Both the position numbers and the translations under genes were made by a program. DNA of 64,000 nucleotides from Pseudoalteromonas sp. H71 (lineage in GTDB: Bacteria > Pseudomonadota > Gammaproteobacteria > Enterobacterales > Alteromonadaceae): contig NZ_LODI01000004.1 of the NCBI RefSeq assembly GCF_001468485.1, forward strand, positions 47,216-111,215, in the 5' to 3' direction. How positions within the stretch are numbered: the stretch's first letter is position 1; each line of letters opens with the position of its first letter. Below the pieces are notes generated by a model. That model did no database searches and was not told where the DNA came from. It saw only the letters and a program-made list of their open reading frames with translations. Below, piece by piece: positions 26,894-35,338 of this stretch.

Positions 26894-28105
26894 TTAATGC
26901 GATACTTTAATTCGCTCGATTAAATCGGTATGTGCAACCTCGCTGTTTATAGCAAAATCTAGCTGTACGAGTACATCATCAAAGCCTGCCTCAGACATTT
27001 TATATTCCCACTTTGCCAAGGCTTCTTTAGCTGATTTATCAAAAACGTCTGACGGCCTAGATTGAATTACGCTAATGTTTTTTGTTCTGCCATTGGCGGC
27101 AATATCGTATTTTAATACTACCGAGCCGCTAATGCCTTGCTTAGCTGCTTGGGCAGGGTAGCGTGGCTCAATTCGAATTATTGGTGAAATGTGATCGCTT
27201 TTAGCACCTTCTACTTGCGGTTGCTTTGCAATAGCGAGCGTACTTAACATGCTTGCTGCAACAAGCAGTAAGCCACCTTTGGCAAAGCGAGAGCGATTGC
27301 CACTGTGCTTTATATTGGTAAGTCGTTGTAACATGGTTTTTTTATCTCCGTAGTGTGAATAGGCCATTAGGCCTGTGGGCGTTGTTGCCGCGCAGTTAAC
27401 TAAGGCTCTGCTGTATAAAATGTGTTGGTGTGTGGTTTTATTGGCAAGTACCCGTTCATCACACGTGAGCTCTTGTAAGCGCCTACAGCTTGCGTATGCC
27501 ATCCACGCGAGCGGGTTAAACCATAATAAAATAGTAGCCAGTAACAGCAGGGCATTTATTAGGTTATCTTTGCGTTTTATGTGCACAGATTCATGCTCTA
27601 AAATAAGCGCCAAAGTGGCTTTATCAAACTGGCTTTTATAATTGCTGGGCAGTATGAGCTTGCTTTGAAAAATTCCCACTACCATTGGCGACGCAATGTG
27701 GTTACTGGTATAGGTTTTAATGTGTGAAGTGATAGCGTGTTCGCTATCAATTAAATAATTGATCTGTAGATTTTTAATAAAGCGAGTGTGAACAATAAAC
27801 GCAATGGTCAAAAGTAGTAGAGTAACTAATACATAAAGCACAGCCCAATTTAGGCTTAAATTATTAATAAGCGACTGGTTAGGCGTGATCAAATAATGGC
27901 TAATAGCACTATTTTGCAGTGGTTTAATGGAGCTCGGTAAGTTTGTAGCCAGTAATGAAGCTGGAATCAGCCATACTAATTTATACACAAAGCATGGGCC
28001 AAGCAGCCTTAAACTAAAACGCTCACATACAATAAAGCCACCAAGCATTATGCTGAGCAATAATTGCTGCTCTAGCAACCAGTTAAATAGTGTTTGAATA
28101 TCCAT
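26894..28105 (-). CDS. BlaR1-like M56 membrane metallopeptidase with C-terminal TonB domain
   Basis: A 403-residue membrane protein. The N-terminal half has several TM helices (about residues 15-55 and 85-108) and the cytoplasmic gluzincin motif H171-E-S-V-H175 with ELTCDE downstream, the M56 catalytic pattern. A TM helix near residues 265-283 leads to a periplasmic TonB C-terminal-type domain (about 305-395: EPRYPAQAAKQGISGSVVLKYDI, then VIQSRPSDVFDKSAKEALAKWEY). There is no penicillin-binding sensor domain, so it should not be called a beta-lactam receptor. The gene follows a BlaI-type repressor gene by 9 bases. By analogy it cleaves or relieves that repressor on a periplasmic cue, perhaps using the TonB domain as sensor. 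Confidence 0.87.
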   Translation of the reverse strand: MDIQTLFNWLLEQQLLLSIMLGGFIVCERFSLRLLGPCFVYKLVWLIPASLLATNLPSSIKPLQNSAISHYLITPNQSLINNLSLNWAVLYVLVTLLLLTIAFIVHTRFIKNLQINYLIDSEHAITSHIKTYTSNHIASPMVVGIFQSKLILPSNYKSQFDKATLALILEHESVHIKRKDNLINALLLLATILLWFNPLAWMAYASCRRLQELTCDERVLANKTTHQHILYSRALVNCAATTPTGLMAYSHYGDKKTMLQRLTNIKHSGNRSRFAKGGLLLVAASMLSTLAIAKQPQVEGAKSDHISPIIRIEPRYPAQAAKQGISGSVVLKYDIAANGRTKNISVIQSRPSDVFDKSAKEALAKWEYKMSEAGFDDVLVQLDFAINSEVAHTDLIERIKVSH

Positions 28106-28114
28106 AGCCAGTCC

Positions 28115-28489
28115 TTACTTTTGGTTTTTTTCCCAGTCATCAATGACTTTTTTAAGCTCATTTATATCTTGCTGAGAAAGCTGCTCCGATTTAGCAAACC
28201 CGCTTACCAGCGGCGCTATGCGGCCACTAAAAAAGCGCTCAATAAAGTTTTGGCTTTCTTTTAAAGTGTAGTCGACGCGCTCCATGCAGGGGGTATAAAT
28301 ATATTGGCGACCGTCTTTTTCAAACGACAGTGCACCTTTTTTAACTAATCGACCGAGTAAGGTTTTAATGGTTTTTTCGTGCCATTGTTTGTCATCGCTT
28401 AAGCGCTCAATAATTTGGCTGGCGGTGGCAGGGTAATTAATCCAAAGTGCGTCAAGTACTTCAAATTCTGCTTTTGATAACTCAATCAT
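28115..28489 (-). CDS. BlaI/MecI/CopY family transcriptional repressor
   Basis: A 124-residue winged-helix repressor. The DNA-binding half matches BlaI (LSKAEFEVLDALWINYPATASQIIERL, WHEKTIKTLLGRLVKKGALSFEKDGRQYIYTP) and the C-terminal half is the dimerisation and cleavage region (FFSGRIAPLVSGFAKSEQLSQQDINELKKVI). It forms an operon with the M56 gene 9 bases downstream. Two likely BlaI operators lie just upstream of its start, indicating autorepression. No beta-lactamase gene is adjacent, so its other targets are unknown. Confidence 0.93.
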   Translation of the reverse strand: MIELSKAEFEVLDALWINYPATASQIIERLSDDKQWHEKTIKTLLGRLVKKGALSFEKDGRQYIYTPCMERVDYTLKESQNFIERFFSGRIAPLVSGFAKSEQLSQQDINELKKVIDDWEKNQK

Positions 28490-28498
28490 TTTATTGCC

Positions 28499-28534
28499 TA
28501 CAAATGTAATCTTTAATTTAAGACTACGCCTGTA
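28499..28534. promoter_or_regulatory. Paired BlaI-type operators upstream of the repressor gene
   Basis: Two related ten-base sites: TACAAATGTA at 28499-28508 (TACA-N2-TGTA, the BlaI/MecI core) and TACGCCTGTA at 28525-28534, each embedded in CTAC-N4-GTAAT on the plus strand. They start 26 bases apart. The nearer one lies 10 bases from the repressor start codon. Confidence 0.65.
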
Positions 28535-28588
28535 ATCTGTTTTTGCAAGGTTATTTTTTAATTTTTTTGTGTGCTACTTAAACGAAGG

Positions 28589-29281
28589 TTAGATTTTTGA
28601 AATATCAGTTTTATTAATTTGTATGTAGTGGTTTTCAGAAAGGTTTAGTTTTGAAAGGGGTAGATCGCTAAATTGCACTCTAAATAAATCAGTTACTTTA
28701 AAGCCGCAGTAATGCGCCATTTTACGTATTTGCCTGTTAAGCCCTTGTTTTAAAATAATACTAAATTGGTTGTCAGCTATTTTAGTTACTTCACACGGTA
28801 AGGTTACTTGTTTATCAACAGGGACGCCTGCGGCCATTTCTTCACAAAACGCGTTATTTATAGGTTTATTTACTGTGACTATATAATGCTTAGGCTGGTG
28901 GAAGTTAGGATGGATTAGCTGGTTACAAAAATCGCCATCGTTGGTCAAAATAAGCAGGCCCCGAGAGTCTTTATCTAATCGGCCAATAGGGTAAACACGG
29001 GTAAGTGTAGGCAAATGGTGAATAAGGCTTGTAGGGTCATTTTTATTTAATTTACAGTCAATACCTACAGGCTTGTGGTACGCAAAATAAACCAAGTCGG
29101 CCGCGCCTTTAACTACTTGGTCATTAACTATTACTTCGTCTTGCTCATTAACGTGATCAATATGATTAGCAGGGCGATTATTTACTGTTACCACCCCTTC
29201 ATCAATTAAACGCGATGCCTGTTTACGTGAGCACACACCGGCATGAGCAATGTATTTAGCCAGTCGGATTTTGGTGCTCAT
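28589..29281 (-). CDS. RsuA/RluB/E/F family pseudouridine synthase, RluF-like
   Basis: A 230-residue RNA pseudouridine synthase. An N-terminal S4 RNA-binding domain (RLAKYIAHAGVCSRKQASRLIDEGVVTVN, residues 5-60) is followed by the catalytic domain with the nucleophilic Asp in PIGRLDKDSRGLLILTNDGDF and the closing LKQGLNRQIRKMAHYCGFKV. Pattern similarity is highest to E. coli RluF, which modifies 23S rRNA U2604, but this protein lacks RluF's basic C-terminal tail, so the target base is an inference. Confidence 0.88.
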   Translation of the reverse strand: MSTKIRLAKYIAHAGVCSRKQASRLIDEGVVTVNNRPANHIDHVNEQDEVIVNDQVVKGAADLVYFAYHKPVGIDCKLNKNDPTSLIHHLPTLTRVYPIGRLDKDSRGLLILTNDGDFCNQLIHPNFHQPKHYIVTVNKPINNAFCEEMAAGVPVDKQVTLPCEVTKIADNQFSIILKQGLNRQIRKMAHYCGFKVTDLFRVQFSDLPLSKLNLSENHYIQINKTDISKI

Positions 29282-29372
29282 AAAATATACTCGTTGGTTG
29301 GCAATAAAAAACTGATCGCGATTATAGCAAAGCTGCGTATCGATATAGCAATATTTAATTTAGGTGAACAAA

Positions 29373-29678
29373 ATGGGTATGAAATTTTCTGAACTAAAAA
29401 ATCATGAGCCACTACAAAAAGTAGTTGTTCACTCACTAGAAATGGCGCTTTACCAGGTGTCTGTGATTATTAATAACGTTGAATATTACGTAACAGAAGA
29501 AGATGGCGAGTTTGTAAGAGCAGTAAGCCCGCTACATGTGCAAAAGCGATTTGAAAAAATAGCGTACGCACAAATGATGCTCCGCCATACAAGTGCTTAT
29601 GACGAAATGTGTGGTCAACCAGAAAAAACCTCAAGTAATCTGCTTGAAGTTCCCTTTGGTAAAAATAACCTGTTTTGA
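29373..29678 (+). CDS. DUF6482 family small protein
   Basis: A 101-residue soluble protein of unknown function. I recognise it tentatively as DUF6482, a small family in Alteromonadales and Vibrionales. It contains KVVVHSLEMALYQVSVIINNVEYYVTE followed by a short helical part (VQKRFEKIAYAQMML). Three starts are possible (GTG 29364, ATG 29373, ATG 29379); AGGTGA lies 6-8 bases before 29373, which I prefer. It is divergent from the pseudouridine synthase gene and followed 41 bases later by a GNAT gene. Confidence 0.7.
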   Translation: MGMKFSELKNHEPLQKVVVHSLEMALYQVSVIINNVEYYVTEEDGEFVRAVSPLHVQKRFEKIAYAQMMLRHTSAYDEMCGQPEKTSSNLLEVPFGKNNLF

Positions 29679-29719
29679 CGGTATGAGTTTGTTAGTATCT
29701 GCTTTTTAAGAAGCGCAAT

Positions 29720-30127
29720 ATGTACCAATTACAAGCAGACAATAGTGATGCGTTAAACTCAACGTTACGTAGTGAAATGGTTGAATTTAATGCCCAGCAT
29801 TTCGATGCGCAAAGAGTGCCACTCGGCTATAAATTTGTTGACGATAGTAACGAATTGGTGGCTGGTATTAGTGGTTGCGTATTTGGTAATTGGCTAATTA
29901 TAAACTGGCTTTGGTGCAGTGAAAGAGTGCGCAATAAAGGCCTTGCTGGACAGTTACTCGCTGAACTAGAGCAAGCTGCAATATTGCTTGGCGCCAAAAA
30001 AGCTCAGCTTGATACACTTGATTTTCAAGCCAAACCTTTTTATGAAAAACGCGGATACAGTGTGAAGTATCAACTTGATAATTACCCACTTTGCGGCACC
30101 CGCTACTTTATGGAAAAATTACTTTAA
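29720..30127 (+). CDS. GNAT family N-acetyltransferase
   Basis: A 135-residue single-domain acetyltransferase. The central strand (LIINWLWCSERVRNKGLAGQLLAELEQAA) contains a variant of the acetyl-CoA pyrophosphate loop (R/Q-x-x-G-x-G/A), and the C-terminal FYEKRGYSVKYQLDNYP is the usual GNAT ending. Substrate not predictable. Probably transcribed with the preceding small gene. Confidence 0.85.
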   Translation: MYQLQADNSDALNSTLRSEMVEFNAQHFDAQRVPLGYKFVDDSNELVAGISGCVFGNWLIINWLWCSERVRNKGLAGQLLAELEQAAILLGAKKAQLDTLDFQAKPFYEKRGYSVKYQLDNYPLCGTRYFMEKLL

Positions 30128-30164
30128 TTGATTCCTGTATTCAAATTTTTTATTTAGCCCCTAG

Positions 30165-30524
30165 TTATTTGGCTGTTAACGGCTCGCCTTCAAATGTAAC
30201 GCCCAAAAATGGGGTCGCCTCTGGCGATAACATAAACGTGCGAATGTTCATATGATCGTCACCGTTAGGGTTTTGTAGTACTTCTTCGCGATAAAACTTA
30301 CCAAAGCAATCTAATGTGTTTTGCTTGCTAAGCCCATTGAGTTTGGCAAAAGCAAAAATTTTACATGAACCGTTATTTTCACTTGCTGAGCTCAGTAACC
30401 CGTGGTTATTAAAGGCGCAAGCAGTAAAACCGTAATTGGCTTCGATCACCGCCATTGTATCGGTAAATTGAATGTTTTTTGGGTTTTCAGCAAGTGATTT
30501 AAGGTATTCGTTTAAAGTCATCAT
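30165..30524 (-). CDS. HopJ type III effector family protein
   Basis: A 119-residue soluble protein matching the HopJ family (FTDTMAVIEANYGFTACAFNN, GSCKIFAFAKLNGLSKQNTLDCFGKFYREEVL, HMNIRTFM). Despite the name, members are common in free-living gammaproteobacteria without type III secretion, so a core-metabolic or stress role is more likely than effector function. No secretion genes lie nearby. Two adjacent ATGs (30524 and 30521) are both possible, with AGGGAA just upstream. It follows yigB divergence-free on the same strand. Confidence 0.85.
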   Translation of the reverse strand: MMTLNEYLKSLAENPKNIQFTDTMAVIEANYGFTACAFNNHGLLSSASENNGSCKIFAFAKLNGLSKQNTLDCFGKFYREEVLQNPNGDDHMNIRTFMLSPEATPFLGVTFEGEPLTAK

Positions 30525-30558
30525 TGTTCCCTAAATTTAATGGGTAAGGCTAATTTAC

Positions 30559-30592
30559 TTAACGCATTTTATGAACGAATAAAATGCGTTAA
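30559..30592. terminator. Hairpin overlapping the yigB stop codon
   Basis: A perfect 14-base inverted repeat (TTAACGCATTTTAT with its complement) with a six-base loop. On the minus strand it sits over the last eight codons and the stop of the phosphatase gene (stop at 30569-30571) and would end the xerC operon. Confidence 0.7.
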
Positions 30593-31279
30593 TGCGTGAA
30601 TATTCTCAATTTCAACATCGGCCAGCCCCTTGTACGTATACTTAGCGCCTTGATCGTTTAACCACACTGATTGACAACCTGCGTTATTGGCGCCTTGTAC
30701 GTCGGTATCTAGGCTGTCACCAATATGGAGTATGTCGCTTTTGGCGACTTTTAAGTGCGCAGCTGCTTTGTCAAATAAGGTGCTATGAGGTTTAGCTTTA
30801 CCATGCATGCCCGCTTGTAGGACTAGCTCAAACTTATTGTGTAAATTAAAGCGTTCTATTTCAACATTGCCATTGGTTATGGCGATTAAGGTAAAATGTT
30901 GCGCTAAGTTATCAAGTAGCGCTAATACGTCGTCGCTGACTACAATGTTACTGCGTGCATCGGCAAAAGCGTTATAGGCACTACTAGCGTGCAGTTCTAC
31001 TTCTTGTTCAGTAAATCCCAACTTAGATAGAGCTAAACGCAATGTATGCTTGCGCCACTGCGTTACATTATCTTTAAGCTCGGGTTGTTGTTGAGCGGCA
31101 AGTTTTCGGCATTGTTGCCAGTATTGTGGGCCTTGTTCTTGGTAGCGTGGTAATGCATTTAAGTAATTTTGTTGGGCGTTAACAGCTGCTTTTATAATCG
31201 GGTGGTTGTTGTATAAGGTGTCGTCTAAATCAAAGCTCATGACAGAAAAAGGGCGTATTGCACGATTAAATCGGATCAT
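30569..31279 (-). CDS. yigB: YigB-type HAD phosphatase (probable 5-amino-6-(5-phosphoribitylamino)uracil phosphatase)
   Basis: A 236-residue HAD hydrolase with the nucleophile motif SFDLDDTLYNN (D17), motif II ITNGN, a motif III lysine in GMHGKAKPHSTLF, and motif IV HIGDSLDTDVQGANNAG. Position after xerC is the conserved site of yigB, whose E. coli product can act in riboflavin synthesis and on FMN. Nine bases separate it from xerC, so it is the last gene of the lptM-lysA-dapF operon. Confidence 0.9.
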   Translation of the reverse strand: MIRFNRAIRPFSVMSFDLDDTLYNNHPIIKAAVNAQQNYLNALPRYQEQGPQYWQQCRKLAAQQQPELKDNVTQWRKHTLRLALSKLGFTEQEVELHASSAYNAFADARSNIVVSDDVLALLDNLAQHFTLIAITNGNVEIERFNLHNKFELVLQAGMHGKAKPHSTLFDKAAAHLKVAKSDILHIGDSLDTDVQGANNAGCQSVWLNDQGAKYTYKGLADVEIENIHALTHFIRS

Positions 31280-31288
31280 TGTAATTTC

Positions 31289-32233
31289 CTAATCAGTTTG
31301 TTTTTTAGCGCGCGGGTGTGTGTTGTCGTACACCTTGGCTAAATGCTGAAAATCTAAATGGGTATACACTTGTGTGGCCGACAAGCTGCTGTGGCCAAGC
31401 AGTTCTTGTACAGCGCGTAAATCACCCGACGATTCTAAAATATGTGATGCAAATGAATGGCGTAACTTATGCGGATGCACCTGTGAGCTAATCCCTTGCT
31501 TTATTCCCCACTCTTGCATACGCAAACGCACTTGGCGAATTGAGATACGATTTTTTTGGCTACTTAAAAATACGCCGGGCTCGTCTTGTTTTGCAAATTG
31601 AGGCCGCACGGTTAACCATTTTTTTAATGCTTCTAATGCCTTCGTTCCCACGGGAATAAGGCGTTCTTTGTTACCTTTACCACGCACTAATATTTCACCA
31701 CTTTTGGCATTAATATCTTGCATGTTAGCGCCAACTAACTCGCTAATACGTAAACCTGATGAGTACATAAGTTCCATCATGGCTTTATCTCTGACTGCTA
31801 AAGGGTCGTCGTCGGGTATTTCGAGCAACCGCGCCATTTGATCAACATCAAGATTTTTAGGTAAAGGCTTGGCAAATTTAGGCCCTTTAATGCCGGTCGC
31901 AGGGTTATGATAATGCGATTGCTGTGCAATATTTTTGGCTTTTAAAAACTTATATAAACTCCGTATACAGCTTAATTTTAAGCTAATGGTTCGGCCACTT
32001 AATTGTTTGGCGCGTAAAGCCATACTGTAGCGGCGAATATGCTCTGCTTGTACGCCAAACCAGTCATCGCATAATTTATTGAAATAAAGCGCTGCAAAGC
32101 CAAGTTGGCTGACATATTGATTGACGGTGTGCGCTGAATATTGTTTTTCAAATTTTAGGTAGTCGCTAAATAGCGTAATGGGTGTGCGCCAGTTGTCACT
32201 TAATTCGCTTATATTAGGCGCATCAACACTCAT
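31289..32233 (-). CDS. xerC: Tyrosine recombinase XerC
   Basis: A 314-residue site-specific recombinase that, with XerD, resolves chromosome dimers at dif. The SAM-like N-terminal domain (residues about 15-110) precedes the catalytic domain with the Arg in SGLRISELVG, Lys in GKGNKERLIPV, His-x-x-Arg in HKLRHSFASHIL, His in LGHSSLSATQ and the Tyr nucleophile in VYTHLDF. Its start overlaps the DUF484 stop by four bases (ATGA), so the two are translationally coupled. It is a housekeeping recombinase, not part of an integrative element. Confidence 0.96.
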   Translation of the reverse strand: MSVDAPNISELSDNWRTPITLFSDYLKFEKQYSAHTVNQYVSQLGFAALYFNKLCDDWFGVQAEHIRRYSMALRAKQLSGRTISLKLSCIRSLYKFLKAKNIAQQSHYHNPATGIKGPKFAKPLPKNLDVDQMARLLEIPDDDPLAVRDKAMMELMYSSGLRISELVGANMQDINAKSGEILVRGKGNKERLIPVGTKALEALKKWLTVRPQFAKQDEPGVFLSSQKNRISIRQVRLRMQEWGIKQGISSQVHPHKLRHSFASHILESSGDLRAVQELLGHSSLSATQVYTHLDFQHLAKVYDNTHPRAKKQTD

Positions 32234-32841
32234 GCGAGTTTTTGTAACCTTAGTTGCAGGGCGCTAATAAAATCCAACATAAATAGGTTGTCTTGTGCGG
32301 GTTCAAAATGGTTCACGTTGTTGCTGCCAAATGCCAGTATGGCACTAGGCTGCTTTGCATCGCCAATTAAATAAATAGCCGCAGATTGCGTGTCATCTCT
32401 AAAAAGTAATGCACGCTCTTGCGTTGTAATACGCCCTAAATAATACCCAGAACCGCTGAGGCGATGTTCTATGAGCTCGTCAAAGTCAGGAGTGTATTTT
32501 AATAATTTGAAGTCACTTATGTCGTCATTTGAGCACACAATAGCGTGTAAGTTTTTAGCGATTGCATCAAAGTCATCATGGCGCCAAAGTTGGCGATGGC
32601 ATTGGCTAAGTAAACAGTACACTCGCTCATTTTGAACAGCGTGTTTACTCATGGTGTCGATTTGCTTTTTTAAACGTGTATTGTGCTCACGCAATTGGCG
32701 CTGTTGAATATGCACGAGTGACGTTGCCCCTTGCGCTTGCTGTTGAAGCTCTAGCTGAGCAAACACATCTGGGTGTTTAACTAAAAAGTCAGGGTTTGCG
32801 AGTAAGTAGCTAGTAACTTGCTCCTCGCTCAGCTTACTCAT
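32230..32841 (-). CDS. DUF484 family protein
   Basis: A 203-residue protein: [23 protein letters not shown] at the N-terminus, a short coiled coil around residues 35-65, and a GAF-like C-terminal domain ending in [15 protein letters not shown]. This is the DUF484 family, always between dapF and xerC in gammaproteobacteria; function unknown. ATGA overlaps join it to dapF upstream and to xerC downstream. Confidence 0.93.
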   Translation of the reverse strand: MSKLSEEQVTSYLLANPDFLVKHPDVFAQLELQQQAQGATSLVHIQQRQLREHNTRLKKQIDTMSKHAVQNERVYCLLSQCHRQLWRHDDFDAIAKNLHAIVCSNDDISDFKLLKYTPDFDELIEHRLSGSGYYLGRITTQERALLFRDDTQSAAIYLIGDAKQPSAILAFGSNNVNHFEPAQDNLFMLDFISALQLRLQKLA

Positions 32842-33668
32842 AATGCAACTTGTCCGTCGAACACGTGCTCAGCGGGGCCTGTCATTCGTACCGGATGACC
32901 TTCTCCACTCCAGCGTATTTGAAGAGTGCCACCAGGGAGGTCGACTTGTACTGCGCTTGAAAGCTTACTTTGCATATGCCCAATGACCATAGCTGCACAC
33001 GCGCCAGTGCCGCATGCGAGTGTTTCATTTACGCCGCGCTCCCATACTCTTAGCTTTATATGCTCTTGCGATATAACTTGCATAAACCCAATGTTAGCGC
33101 GCTGTGGAAAACGTTCGTGGTTTTCAAGCAGTGGACCTAATACATCGACCTGCGCTGTCGTAATATCGTCAACTTCAAGTACACAGTGTGGGTTCCCCAT
33201 AGAGACTGCGCCACTAAATACGGTGTGTTCTTCTGCCCTTATAATGTAGGTGAGTTCACGTTTGCTGGCTTTAAGCGGTATTTTGCTTGGCTCGAAATTA
33301 GGGTGCCCCATGTTAACCGTGACTTGGCCGTCTTTTTCTATGTATAGCGTTAAATTACCCGATTTGGTTGATACGCTAATTTTGTGTTTGTTAGTCAGGC
33401 CTTTCATACGAACAAAACGTGCAAAGCAACGTGCGCCATTCCCGCATTGTTCTACTTCGGTACCATCGGCATTGAAAATACGATAATGAAAATCGAGATC
33501 GGGGGAGTATGGCGCTTCAACCATGAGTAATTGGTCAAAGCCAATGCCAAAGTGGCGATCAGCCAGCTTTTTAATTTGATCTCGTGATAAAAATACATTT
33601 TGTGTAATATTATCAATAACAACAAAGTCGTTGCCTAAGCCGTGCATTTTGGAAAAATTAACTAACAT
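32838..33668 (-). CDS. dapF: Diaminopimelate epimerase
   Basis: A 276-residue cofactor-free epimerase converting LL- to meso-diaminopimelate for lysine and peptidoglycan. The two active-site cysteines are visible in [14 protein letters not shown] and [14 protein letters not shown], and the N-terminus [12 protein letters not shown] is invariant in the family. A strong hairpin lies between this gene and lysA upstream, so the operon may be processed here. It overlaps DUF484 by four bases. Confidence 0.98.
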   Translation of the reverse strand: MLVNFSKMHGLGNDFVVIDNITQNVFLSRDQIKKLADRHFGIGFDQLLMVEAPYSPDLDFHYRIFNADGTEVEQCGNGARCFARFVRMKGLTNKHKISVSTKSGNLTLYIEKDGQVTVNMGHPNFEPSKIPLKASKRELTYIIRAEEHTVFSGAVSMGNPHCVLEVDDITTAQVDVLGPLLENHERFPQRANIGFMQVISQEHIKLRVWERGVNETLACGTGACAAMVIGHMQSKLSSAVQVDLPGGTLQIRWSGEGHPVRMTGPAEHVFDGQVAL

Positions 33669-33687
33669 AGCGCTCTAATTCGTGTTT

Positions 33688-33713
33688 GCTCTGTGGTAAT
33701 CATGCCACAGAGC
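33688..33713. promoter_or_regulatory. Hairpin in the lysA-dapF intergenic region
   Basis: A perfect nine-base stem (GCTCTGTGG / CCACAGAGC) with an eight-base loop, 20 bases after the lysA stop and about 20 bases before the dapF start. No T run, so more likely an mRNA processing or stability element than a terminator. Confidence 0.55.
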
Positions 33714-33732
33714 AGCTAGTTGGCAAAAACGT

Positions 33733-34986
33733 TTATGGTAAAATTTTCTCACCTTGATAAAGACTCTCAATGGTTTCACGTTCGCGGATAAGATGGTGCT
33801 GCTGACCGTCTACCATTATTTCAGCTACGCGTGGGCGAGAGTTATAGTTTGAACTCATTGTAAAGCCATATGCCCCAGCACTGCGCTGCGCGAGTAAATC
33901 GCCTTGTTTAAGCGCTAGTTCTCGGTCTTTTCCTAAAAAGTCACCGGTTTCGCATACGGGCCCAACAATATCAAAGTTGTGAGTTGGCGTATCGTCATCA
34001 CGAACCGACACAGGAATAATTTTTTGCCACGCTTGATAAAGAGAAGGGCGAAGCATGTCGTTCATGCCAGCATCAACAATGGCAAAAAACTTACTTTGGT
34101 TTTGTTTAATAAACTCAACCTGCGTAATTAATACCCCTGCGTTTGCTGCAATCGCACGACCTGGTTCAAAAATAAGTTCTAAATGGCGGTAGTTTTCTAG
34201 GCGAGCGGTTACTTGCTCAGCGTATTCACTAGGATGAGGTGGTTGTTCGTTGTCGTAAGGGACACCTAACCCACCACCTATATCTAAATGGCTTAATTCT
34301 ATCCCGACATTTTTTAGCTCATCTATTAACGCAAGGAGTTTGTCTAGCGCTTCTAAAAATGGTTTTACTTCGGTTAACTGCGAACCGATATGGCAATCTA
34401 CGCCTATTACGTTTAAGCCTGGTAAAGCATCAGCTTGTTGATAAACACTTACAGCGGTTTGAATATCAATGCCAAATTTGTTTTCTTTCAGACCTGTGGA
34501 GATATAAGGGTGCGTTTTAGCATCTATATCGGGATTTACGCGAATAGAAATTGGCGCCACTAAGTTAAGCTCGCACGCAACCTCTGAAATACGCTCTAAT
34601 TCAGAGGCTGATTCAACGTTAAAGCATTTAATCCCTAATTTTAATGCGTACGCTATTTCGTCAGCGGTTTTAGCAACGCCTGAAAAGACCACCTTACCGG
34701 CGTCTCCTCCGGCTTTAATTACACGCGCTAGCTCACCTTTTGAAACAATGTCAAAACCCGAACCTAAGCGCGCTAAAATATTTAATACGGCAATATTAGA
34801 GTTTGCTTTAACGGCATAGCATACCAAGCTTTTATGGCTTTTAGTCGCATTAGCAAACGCAAGGTAGTGGCGCTCAAATGTTGCGCGAGAATACACATAG
34901 CAAGGCGTACCATATTGCTGAGCAATTGCGGCAATACTCACATCTTCAGCAAACAATTGGTTGTTTTTATAGTTAAAAAAATCCAT
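33733..34986 (-). CDS. lysA: Diaminopimelate decarboxylase
   Basis: A 417-residue PLP enzyme of the Orn/DAP/Arg decarboxylase fold III group, which makes lysine from meso-diaminopimelate. The PLP lysine lies in CYAVKANSN, the phosphate-binding glycines in LDIGGGLGVPY, and EPGRAI and GPVCETGDFLG are conserved active-site segments. It begins immediately after the lptM stop with no gap and precedes dapF, so two sequential lysine enzymes are in one operon. Confidence 0.97.
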   Translation of the reverse strand: MDFFNYKNNQLFAEDVSIAAIAQQYGTPCYVYSRATFERHYLAFANATKSHKSLVCYAVKANSNIAVLNILARLGSGFDIVSKGELARVIKAGGDAGKVVFSGVAKTADEIAYALKLGIKCFNVESASELERISEVACELNLVAPISIRVNPDIDAKTHPYISTGLKENKFGIDIQTAVSVYQQADALPGLNVIGVDCHIGSQLTEVKPFLEALDKLLALIDELKNVGIELSHLDIGGGLGVPYDNEQPPHPSEYAEQVTARLENYRHLELIFEPGRAIAANAGVLITQVEFIKQNQSKFFAIVDAGMNDMLRPSLYQAWQKIIPVSVRDDDTPTHNFDIVGPVCETGDFLGKDRELALKQGDLLAQRSAGAYGFTMSSNYNSRPRVAEIMVDGQQHHLIRERETIESLYQGEKILP

Positions 34987-35181
34987 TTATTGCTCCTGCT
35001 TTACTGGGGTAGTGGGTTGCTTGGCCTGCGTGTTAGGCGTCATCGTGTTTTCTGGTTGGTTTTGCTGGGCCTGTTGTTCAGGCAAATATAACGGGCCGCT
35101 TTGTCCGCAGCCAGCTAATGCGCCAAATAGGGCCGTGCTAATTAATAGTTTTTTTAATTGTAAGGTATGTGTCGCTTTCAT
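34987..35181 (-). CDS. lptM: LptM-type (YifL) lipoprotein
   Basis: A 64-residue lipoprotein with a lipobox (LAGC, Cys25) directly followed by the family signature GQSGPLYLP, then a Gln/Pro-rich tail. LptM assists oxidative maturation of the LptDE lipopolysaccharide translocon. It lies upstream of lysA with no gap and diverges from cyaY, the same arrangement as in enterobacteria. Confidence 0.92.
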   Translation of the reverse strand: MKATHTLQLKKLLISTALFGALAGCGQSGPLYLPEQQAQQNQPENTMTPNTQAKQPTTPVKQEQ

Positions 35182-35338
35182 TAGATTAATATTGTTGCTG
35201 GCTTTATAATCGCAGAGTAACAGAATATCTAAAAAATGCAGCTATTCGCGGATGATTTTATTCCTGTTACACTAGCTGCATGTTTTTAACGCAATTACGT
35301 ACCCAATATTAGGCGGCTCGCCTGCAAAGGAATCAACA

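Noticed and set aside
26894..28105. Beta-lactam receptor BlaR1
   Set aside because: The penicillin-binding sensor domain is absent; the C-terminus is TonB-like instead.
30165..30524. Type III secretion effector
   Set aside because: HopJ-family proteins occur in non-pathogens, and no secretion system genes are in the window.
31289..32233. Integrase of a mobile island
   Set aside because: Sequence and operon position identify housekeeping XerC; no attachment sites or cargo are seen.
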